From an uncultured Bacteroidales bacterium (GTDB lineage: Bacteria; Bacteroidota; Bacteroidia; Bacteroidales; Paludibacteraceae): 7,382 bases of DNA. This document shows positions 1 through 5,983 of this stretch, one piece after another (position 1 is the stretch's first letter; every line of letters starts with the position of its first letter). The notes below the pieces were generated by a model. The model was given only the letters and a program-made list of their open reading frames with translations. It had not been told where the DNA came from and ran no database searches. A program made the position numbers and the translations under genes. The stretch is taken from assembly GCA_937910305.1 (NCBI GenBank), contig CALEPS010000122.1, positions 1 through 7,382 of the forward strand, given 5' to 3'.

Positions 1-3000
1 CCCGGATTGTCAGAAACCGGAGAACGTAGAGGCTGTTGACAGCCTTGCTACGGCTTCCTCTGTACTTCTGAAATGGGATGCACAAGGTTCCGAAACGGCT
101 TGGGTAGTACAGTATAAAGAGGCTACAGACTCGATCTGGACGACTATCGCAGCAGATAATGACTCTGCCTTCGTCATTGACGGTCTCAAAGCCGCTACCT
201 ACTACGATGTACAAGTCGCAGCGCTCTGTGGTGCTACGGATACTTCCGAGTATTCAATCCCGATTACAATCCATACCGGTTGTGCACTTGTTTCGGAATT
301 CCCGTTCTCCGAGAACTTCGATATCATGGAGGGTAAGACTACCGGTAAGAACCTGCCGCTCTGCTGGAGCCAGATCAATACTGGTACGAACACCTCGTAT
401 AACTCCTATCCGATGGTATACAAGGGTGCTACATATGCTAACTCCGGCCTGAACAGCTTGAAGTTCTATGCATATTATAGTAGTACTGCAGGAGCTGTTA
501 CGGATCAGTACGCTGTTCTTCCGGAAATGGAGGGTATCAGCGCATTGCGTATGCGTTTCAACGCGCGTAAATACTCTGCTTCGTATAATGCTACGTTTAC
601 GGTAGGTGTCATGACCGATCCGGCTGACGCTTCTACTTATGTGGCTTTGGATACTATTACTCCTTCGGCTGCAACCTATGAGCCGTTTAGAGTATTGTTC
701 AATGCGTACGAAGGCGGAGCGAAGTATATCGCTATCAAGATGGATGCACCTACTTCTTCCTACAAGGGTGTTCATATTGACGACATCGTGATTGACTCGA
801 TTCCGAACTGCCTCGAGCCGGATAGCTTAACAGCTGTTCTGACGAAGGGACAAGGTTCGATTGCTACCCTCAAATGGGCTGCCGGTGCTGCTTCCGCTTG
901 GGAGGTACAATATGGTATGGATCCTAAGTTTGCAGACGCTATCACAGCGAATGTGAACGAACCGACACTCAGCCTCACCGGTCTCATCTCTGATTCTACC
1001 TATTACGCTCGCGTAAAAGCAATCTGTAGTGCGACGGAAGAGAGTGAGTGGTCTAATGTGATCTCCTTCACACCGATGAACGCTATTATCATCAACGATG
1101 GTACAACTACCGGTAGCTATGTTCCGTTCTACGGATACTACGCAGATATGGGAACTAATAGCCAGTTCATCATTCCGGAGAAAGAGATTGCTGCTATCCA
1201 GTGGGATTCTATCACAAAACTGACATTCTTCTCCAGCACGACTACGGCAACTTGGGAAGGTGCTCAATTTGATGTATACGTAGCTGAAACGAATGACACG
1301 GTTCTTTCTGCAATGGTTGCATGGACGGACATGCATAAAGTTGTGAACTCGAAGCATCTCGAACTTGCTAACAAGCAGATGGAGGTAACCTTGGATAAAC
1401 CGTTCCAGTACCAAGGCGGTAACCTCTTGATTGGCTTCAAGCAAACTGTAACAGGTACGGATGTATCTTGCTCTTGGTATGGTAAGTCGGGTGTATCCGG
1501 TAACTCTATGTATCAGTATAGTACCAATGCTGCATCGAAGAGTAACTTCAACCCGAAGGTGAAGATTGATCATGTTCATGGTGAGATGCCTACCTGCTTC
1601 GTAGTGAAGAATATCACTGTTTCGGACATTACTCCTTCTTCCGCCGTTCTCAACTGGACTCCGGGTGAGGAAGGTCAGAATGCTTGGCAGATCGTTTACT
1701 CGGCTGATCCGGCATTTGATTTGGCTAACATTGCACCTGAGGATATCCATGATGTAACGGCACTCCCGTATGCACTCGCAGAACTCGCAACAGATACCTT
1801 ATATAATGTATATGTACGCGCGAACTGTAGCGAAGAAGGCAATGAAGACTATAGCATGTGGAGCGAACTCTTTACGTTCCATACCGCTTCCTCTTGCCAG
1901 ACTCCGGATAATGTGAAAGCAGATAGTATCTATACTGCTTCCGCGTTGATTAACTGGACTACCTATGGCCAGACACTCTTCAACCTGCTCTATACTGATG
2001 GTACCGCTATGGATACCCTCTATAGCGTAGAGTGTCCGTATCTGCTCGAAGGTCTGACACCGAGCACGGCTTATGGTATCAAGGTTCAAGCTGCTTGCGC
2101 AGGTGAATCCGGCTCATGGTCGTCGATGGCTACCTTCAAGACCGCTTACGGTGTTCCGTTCAGCGAGAAGTTCAATGAGTCGAGTATTCCGGCTGACTGG
2201 AACCAATATTCCGGCTTGCTGAGTGATATATTGGCGGGCACGCAGAATCTCTCTTCGGCATCCTCGTGGTATTTCGGCGCTAACAATGGTGTATTTGATA
2301 GCCATGCGCGTGTCAATATCTATGGTACCTCTCGTTATCACTGGTTGGTTACTCCGAATATTAATCTGACGGATGATGTACAGCTGACCTTCGACTTGGC
2401 TCTTACCAAGTTCTCGGGTACGGCAGTTGCTGTTGATCCGACACAGCAGGCTGATGATAAGTTTGTTGTTCTCGCTTCTACGGATAATGGTGCTACTTGG
2501 ACTATCCTCCGTCAATGGGATAACGCCGGTTCGGATTATGTTTATAACAACATTGCTACGAATGGTGAAGAAGTAGCTATCAGCCTGGCGGCTTATAACG
2601 GCCAATCCGTTATGATAGCGTTCTACGGTGAGTCGACAGAGACAGGTGGTGATAACAACCTACATATTGATAATGTCCTCATCGACCGCGTTCCGACTTG
2701 CTTGAAGCCGACTGGCTTAAGCATCTCTGAAATCAGAGCTCACAAGGCTAAGATCGCTTGGACGGCTGCTGAAGGCCAATCGGCATGGCAGATTGCTTAT
2801 GCTACTAAGGCTACGGAGAAACCGGATACTTTGGCGAATATCCTCGATGTAACGGTTAACCCGTATGTATTGGAGAACCTCGATCCTGCTACTACCTACT
2901 ACGTTTATGTTCGCGCTAACTGCGGTGTCGACGACGGTGTAAGCCGCTGGACGGATGGTAAGTCCTTCAAGACGACTATCGCTTGTCCGGCTCCAACGAA

Positions 3001-4720
3001 CCTTCAGGCTGTTCTTACTCCGGGCAACGGTACTATCGCTACCTTGAAGTGGACTGCAGGCGGTGATGAGCAATCGTGGAGAGTAGAGTATAGTACGAAT
3101 GCTAATATGTCTGACTCCGTTGCTGTAGTAGTAGATGATACGATCTACAACCTTACCGGTCTGACCTCTGAGACAACCTATTACGCTCGCGTTCTCGCTG
3201 ACTGTGGTGAGCTCGATAGCCTCAGTGCTTATTCAACGAAGATTGAATTCACACCGACATCGGCTTATCGCTTGACCGTGAACGATGGTACAATGACCAA
3301 CTACTACGTACCTATCTATGGTTCATACGTTGACGAAGGTACACGTAGCCAATTCATCATTCCGGAAGCTGACCTCGAGGAACTCGAATGGGATTCCATC
3401 AAGGGCTTGACCTTCTATGCAAGCCAATCCAGCGTAGATTGGGGTGCTGCTCAGTTCGAGATCTACTTGGCTGAGGCTCCGGAGACCACTCTCTCCGAAG
3501 AGGCTGATTGGACGGCTATGACGCTCGTTAAGAACGCTGGTACGCTGTCTATCGTAGATAATAAGATGGTTGTTACCTTCGATTCCGCTTATCAATACCA
3601 AGGTGGTAACCTTATGATTGGCTTCTACCAGACCGTGAACGGTACATATAATGCTGCTTCCTGGTATGGTGTGAGAGCAAACGGTGCTTCCATGGGTGGT
3701 TATGGTTTCGGTAACAACTATACACAGCGTAACTTCCTGCCGAAGATGATGATCGACTACGTGCCTGGTGTGGCTCCGGCTTGTCCGAATCCGAAGAACC
3801 TGCAGGTGGTTAGCGTTGCTGCTGACAGCGCAGTCTTCAGTTGGAAGGCTGTTGAAGGCGCAAGTTGGGAGTATGCAGTTGCTCTGGCTTCTGCTGCTGA
3901 ACCTACTGAGTTCAACGCTGTTCCGGCTGGTGCGAATGCAATCGTTGTCAATGGTCTCAGTGAACTGACATCGTATGTATTCTATCTGCGTAGAGCTTGT
4001 GGAGAGGATGGTAACAGCGAAATCGTTTCTGTTCCGTTCGAAACCCTCGAAATCGCAGAGGAGATTTCGTACAGCTATAGCGAAGACTTCGAGGCTGCTA
4101 CCGGCTGGAAACTCATCAATGGTACAGAGACCAACGCTTGGATGATAGGTTCCGCTACCAGCAATGGCGGCGATAATGCCCTCTACATCTCCAGCGATGG
4201 TGCTTCTTACGCTTACGATGACGAAGCTGCTTCGGTAACCTACGCTTCTAAGCTGTTCCACTTCGTAAGAACCGGTACCTTCTCCGTATCGTATGATTAC
4301 ATGTGTGTCGGTGAGTACAACGACGCGGATGGTGCAATCGATTATCTGCGTGTAGCTCTCCTTCCGTCTGATGTGGCTCTCACGGCTGGTTCACAACTGA
4401 GCGACCTCGTTCAACCGCTTGACCATGACTCGGCTCTCGTAGCTCAGAGCGCATGGACGCGTAAGAACGCTATCGCTTCGATCCCGGCTGTCGGAATGTA
4501 TCGTCTGGTATTCATCTGGATCAATGATGATGTTGATTCCGATGGGGCTCCTGCCGCAATCGATAATATCTCGATTCAGCATAAGGATAATCCTACGGAT
4601 ATCCAGTCCGGCGCAGGTGTCGAAAACAAAGCCGTCAAGTTCATCTACAACAACCAGGTTTACATCCTGCTCAACGGTAATGTATATAACATCACCGGAC
4701 AGAAAGTGGAACTTCGATAA
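1..4720 (+). CDS. Large secreted multidomain Fn3 / jelly-roll adhesin-like surface protein (5' partial)
   Basis: The reading frame is open from the first complete codon at position 2 to TAA at 4718-4720, giving 1572 visible residues. The Met at 326 lies inside a folded domain and is not the start, which is upstream of the window. Visible modules by residue: Fn3 1-92; jelly-roll (choice-of-anchor-J/MAM-like) 99-269; Fn3 270-360; unnamed module X 362-531; Fn3 532-631; Fn3 632-717; cleaved-adhesin-like jelly-roll 718-899 (DNGATWT, then GGDNNLHIDNV); Fn3 900-994; Fn3 995-1088; second X 1089-1260; Fn3 1261-1354; third jelly-roll 1355-1530; tail 1531-1572. Every Fn3 carries a Cys pair, one at or near its start (mostly CxxP) and one in the late YxVxVxAxC strand. 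Bacteroidota proteins of this architecture are exported and act as adhesins or as binding modules of proteases; no catalytic domain is visible here, but one could lie upstream. Gly and Ala are mostly GGT and GCT, unlike the downstream genes. The surface location is well supported; the ligand is unknown. Confidence 0.9.
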   Translation, partial: PDCQKPENVEAVDSLATASSVLLKWDAQGSETAWVVQYKEATDSIWTTIAADNDSAFVIDGLKAATYYDVQVAALCGATDTSEYSIPITIHTGCALVSEFPFSENFDIMEGKTTGKNLPLCWSQINTGTNTSYNSYPMVYKGATYANSGLNSLKFYAYYSSTAGAVTDQYAVLPEMEGISALRMRFNARKYSASYNATFTVGVMTDPADASTYVALDTITPSAATYEPFRVLFNAYEGGAKYIAIKMDAPTSSYKGVHIDDIVIDSIPNCLEPDSLTAVLTKGQGSIATLKWAAGAASAWEVQYGMDPKFADAITANVNEPTLSLTGLISDSTYYARVKAICSATEESEWSNVISFTPMNAIIINDGTTTGSYVPFYGYYADMGTNSQFIIPEKEIAAIQWDSITKLTFFSSTTTATWEGAQFDVYVAETNDTVLSAMVAWTDMHKVVNSKHLELANKQMEVTLDKPFQYQGGNLLIGFKQTVTGTDVSCSWYGKSGVSGNSMYQYSTNAASKSNFNPKVKIDHVHGEMPTCFVVKNITVSDITPSSAVLNWTPGEEGQNAWQIVYSADPAFDLANIAPEDIHDVTALPYALAELATDTLYNVYVRANCSEEGNEDYSMWSELFTFHTASSCQTPDNVKADSIYTASALINWTTYGQTLFNLLYTDGTAMDTLYSVECPYLLEGLTPSTAYGIKVQAACAGESGSWSSMATFKTAYGVPFSEKFNESSIPADWNQYSGLLSDILAGTQNLSSASSWYFGANNGVFDSHARVNIYGTSRYHWLVTPNINLTDDVQLTFDLALTKFSGTAVAVDPTQQADDKFVVLASTDNGATWTILRQWDNAGSDYVYNNIATNGEEVAISLAAYNGQSVMIAFYGESTETGGDNNLHIDNVLIDRVPTCLKPTGLSISEIRAHKAKIAWTAAEGQSAWQIAYATKATEKPDTLANILDVTVNPYVLENLDPATTYYVYVRANCGVDDGVSRWTDGKSFKTTIACPAPTNLQAVLTPGNGTIATLKWTAGGDEQSWRVEYSTNANMSDSVAVVVDDTIYNLTGLTSETTYYARVLADCGELDSLSAYSTKIEFTPTSAYRLTVNDGTMTNYYVPIYGSYVDEGTRSQFIIPEADLEELEWDSIKGLTFYASQSSVDWGAAQFEIYLAEAPETTLSEEADWTAMTLVKNAGTLSIVDNKMVVTFDSAYQYQGGNLMIGFYQTVNGTYNAASWYGVRANGASMGGYGFGNNYTQRNFLPKMMIDYVPGVAPACPNPKNLQVVSVAADSAVFSWKAVEGASWEYAVALASAAEPTEFNAVPAGANAIVVNGLSELTSYVFYLRRACGEDGNSEIVSVPFETLEIAEEISYSYSEDFEAATGWKLINGTETNAWMIGSATSNGGDNALYISSDGASYAYDDEAASVTYASKLFHFVRTGTFSVSYDYMCVGEYNDADGAIDYLRVALLPSDVALTAGSQLSDLVQPLDHDSALVAQSAWTRKNAIASIPAVGMYRLVFIWINDDVDSDGAPAAIDNISIQHKDNPTDIQSGAGVENKAVKFIYNNQVYILLNGNVYNITGQKVELR
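809..1594 (+). repeat. Fn3-X cassette, copy 1 (internal duplication within the large surface protein)
   Basis: This stretch encodes an Fn3 domain followed by the unnamed module X. The same pair recurs about 2.18 kb downstream. Shared Fn3 strings include IATLKW and TYYARV. Shared X strings include SQFIIPE, YQGGNL, SWYG and the pattern WDSI--LTF. Nucleotide similarity is also visible, for example around 1160 versus 3347, where the reading for SQFIIPE differs at only a few third positions. Duplication or recombination between copies is inferred. Confidence 0.8.
2984..3781 (+). repeat. Fn3-X cassette, copy 2 (internal duplication within the large surface protein)
   Basis: This is the second copy of the Fn3 plus X pair. 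It is diverged at roughly every second residue but nearly collinear with copy 1: the Fn3 starts are 2175 bp apart and the X starts 2181 bp apart. In copy 1 the cassette is preceded by a jelly-roll and followed by a tyrosine-rich Fn3 subtype containing YVRANC. In copy 2 that subtype precedes the cassette, so the order of modules has been reshuffled rather than duplicated as one long block. Confidence 0.8.
4592..4717 (+). other. Short C-terminal sorting-type tail, probable type IX secretion signal
   Basis: The last 42 residues follow the final jelly-roll. They consist of a polar linker (PTDIQSGAGVENKAV) and then a short beta-type stretch with NNQVYILLNGNVYNITGQKV. The pattern of hydrophobic strand, NG turn, YN-x-x-GQ-V and charged end resembles the short C-terminal sorting tails of Bacteroidales surface proteins. 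In the T9SS such tails direct crossing of the outer membrane and are often cleaved. It is shorter than the usual 70-80-residue domain, so the call is tentative. Confidence 0.55.
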
Positions 4721-4760
4721 CCCGAAAACTCGATAATTCGATAACTCGGAATATCGTATC
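4713..4760 (+). repeat. 8-bp degenerate tandem array overlapping the stop codon of the large gene
   Basis: Six contiguous 8-bp units start at 4713, 4721, 4729, 4737, 4745 and 4753, with consensus YTCGATAA. Units 1 and 4 are identical (TTCGATAA), and all six have CG at unit positions 3-4. The TAA stop codon of the surface-protein gene is the end of unit 1, so the array begins inside the coding sequence and runs to within 5 bp of the terminator stem. Confidence 0.7.
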
Positions 4761-4764
4761 TCTG

Positions 4765-4800
4765 CAAAGAGAGCTGCCCTCGGGCGGCTCTCTTTGTTTC
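4765..4800 (+). terminator. Stem-loop transcription terminator after the surface-protein gene
   Basis: CAAAGAGAGC (4765-4774) pairs perfectly with GCTCTCTTTG (4787-4796). Inside it a T-G wobble and GCC/GGC extend the stem around a CTCG tetraloop (4779-4782). The stem is therefore about 14 pairs and is followed by a short interrupted T run (TTTC from 4797). It lies 45 bp after the stop codon and separates this transcript from the downstream operon. Confidence 0.85.
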
Positions 4801-4806
4801 TAATTA

Positions 4807-4885
4807 TAGTTCCTATAGTTCCTCTAGTTCGACTGGTTCTTCTACTTCGACTGGTTCTTCTAGTTTGACTATTCGTCTATCCGAC
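4807..4885 (+). repeat. 9-bp degenerate tandem array downstream of the terminator
   Basis: Seven 9-bp units start at 4807, 4816, 4825, 4834, 4843, 4852 and 4861, followed by two degenerate 8-bp units to 4885. Every 9-bp unit begins with T and has TT at positions 4-5; units 4 and 6 are identical (TGGTTCTTC). A higher-order 18-bp repeat is also visible: 4828-4845 and 4846-4863 differ only in the last base. No gene overlaps it. Confidence 0.75.
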
Positions 4886-4953
4886 CGGTCACCTGCTTTT
4901 TGCTACCATTATATTACAAAAAGTAGAAAAAATCGTAAAAAAGTAACAAAAAC

Positions 4954-4984
4954 TTGTATAATTGATAATTTTTTTGTAATTTTG
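4954..4984 (+). promoter_or_regulatory. Bacteroidota-type sigma-ABfr promoter for the outer membrane protein operon
   Basis: A TTG at 4954-4956 (the -33 element) is separated by 20 bp from TAATTTTG at 4977-4984, which matches the -7 consensus TAnnTTTG exactly. The spacing fits the 19-21 bp known for Bacteroides promoters. Transcription would begin near 4990, giving a leader of about 25 nt. The stretch 4911-4976 just upstream is very A/T-rich, including several A runs, and may act as an UP-like element. No operator or riboswitch fold is apparent. Confidence 0.7.
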
Positions 4985-5013
4985 CCGCTCGATTTTGTTT
5001 ATTTGTAGTCAAA

Positions 5014-5979
5014 GTGATAAAAAGGCTTGCTTGTATAGTGATGAGTGTCATGCTGTCGTGCTGGTGCGCGGGGGCGTTTACGAGGCTCTCTCCGGAGACT
5101 TATCACTTCATCTCGCTCCATGGCGATGCGGGCTATTCCGCCCTGTTGCATAATATAGCCGGACAGCAGCCTTCTGCGGGCCTTAACACCAATCTCGGCG
5201 TGGACTATCGCCTCTTTCATAATAACTTCATCTTCTCCGCCGGCTTGGAGGGAATGTATGATTTCAACGCCAACATGATGGATGAGTTGGATGTGGTTCT
5301 CCCGATGCGGGATACCGAGGGGCAGTTCTTCAATATGCATGTGCATGTGGATGGGTCCCGGGATTATGCGCATATGCTCAATCTCAATATCCCCCTGCTC
5401 GTAGGAGGCGAATGGAACCGCTTCTATTTCATGGTGGGTCCGAAGTTCTCGGTCAACCTCTATGGTGCTACCTCCTCCCAGGCGATGATTACTACGTACG
5501 GCGAGTATGACGAGTATTACGATGATTTCTACGAGATGCCGAACCATCAGTTCGCTTCCGGCCAGTATATGGGTTCCGCTACCAAGCCTATGAAGTGGAA
5601 TTTCAATATCATGGCGCATCTGGAGATCGGCGGACGGGTAGGGCATATGTTCAAATACAAACAGTTCCGCCTCAACCCCGATAAGGTACGTATGTATCTG
5701 GCGGCGTATGCGGATTTCGGGCTCCTCAATATCCATGTCAATAATGGCGGAGCGCCGATCTTCGAATACCGCGAGACGGACAAGGGCGTTCAGTTCTACA
5801 GCCAGCCTCTGATGCTCAGCAATATCGCGGATGGCGCTACTTTCCGCAACCTGAACGTGGGACTCAAGTTCACGGTGGCGTTCGAACTGCCGAAGAAGGG
5901 CAAATCCTATATTTACGATTATAAGAAATATGACCGCCCGCGTATCAGACGGGGAGGTAACCAAGGTATAAAATTCTAA
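5014..5979 (+). CDS. Outer membrane beta-barrel protein, 321 residues
   Basis: The product has an N-terminal signal peptide (residues 1-21: KR, hydrophobic stretch, then CAGA before F). Alternating hydrophobic/aromatic strands typical of a small outer membrane barrel follow, for example around 53-85, 120-150, 193-215, 224-242 and 276-291. GTG at 5014 is chosen because it supplies the basic start of the signal peptide; the next in-frame ATG (5041) would lose it, and no ATG exists between the promoter and 5014. No Shine-Dalgarno sequence is evident, as usual in this phylum. One predicted loop is strikingly Tyr/Asp/Glu-rich (162-174), and another has a cluster of Met and His (108-120). After the last strand (TVAFELPKK) comes a basic tail containing KKYDRPRIRR, ending in Phe. 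The end of the barrel closely resembles that of the next gene, so the two are paralogues. It is the first gene of a two-gene operon. Specific function is unknown; it does not look like PorP/SprF. Confidence 0.82.
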   Translation: MIKRLACIVMSVMLSCWCAGAFTRLSPETYHFISLHGDAGYSALLHNIAGQQPSAGLNTNLGVDYRLFHNNFIFSAGLEGMYDFNANMMDELDVVLPMRDTEGQFFNMHVHVDGSRDYAHMLNLNIPLLVGGEWNRFYFMVGPKFSVNLYGATSSQAMITTYGEYDEYYDDFYEMPNHQFASGQYMGSATKPMKWNFNIMAHLEIGGRVGHMFKYKQFRLNPDKVRMYLAAYADFGLLNIHVNNGGAPIFEYRETDKGVQFYSQPLMLSNIADGATFRNLNVGLKFTVAFELPKKGKSYIYDYKKYDRPRIRRGGNQGIKF

Positions 5980-5983
5980 GCGT

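Noticed and set aside
326..328. ATG as the start of the large surface gene
   Set aside because: The frame is open upstream to position 2 and encodes a complete Fn3 domain leading directly into the jelly-roll, so this Met is internal.
827..4261. Several long minus-strand open frames, about 300 codons each, inside the large gene
   Set aside because: They are complements of the codon-biased Fn3/X modules; two of them cover the paralogous Fn3-X regions in the same register, as expected for shadows. No start signals or recognisable protein features.
4713..4885. CRISPR array
   Set aside because: The repeats are 8-9 bp, contiguous and degenerate, with no spacers and no cas genes nearby.
4745..5005. 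Open frame in the intergenic region giving a Ser/Thr/Gly-rich peptide from the 9-bp array
   Set aside because: It has no start codon, runs through the terminator hairpin and is in an A/T-rich promoter region; the Ser-rich reading follows simply from a 9-bp repeat. A decayed remnant of a coding linker cannot be fully excluded.
5014..5076. Lipoprotein signal in the first barrel protein (MLSC and SCWC)
   Set aside because: Residues before either Cys fit a lipobox poorly and the protein is a barrel; a normal signal peptide cut after CAGA is more likely.
5951..5958. GGGGAGGT as a Shine-Dalgarno sequence for the second barrel gene
   Set aside because: It is about 26 bp upstream of the ATG, too far for ribosome positioning. 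It encodes the Arg-Arg-Gly-Gly tail of the upstream protein, and Bacteroidota rarely use this signal.
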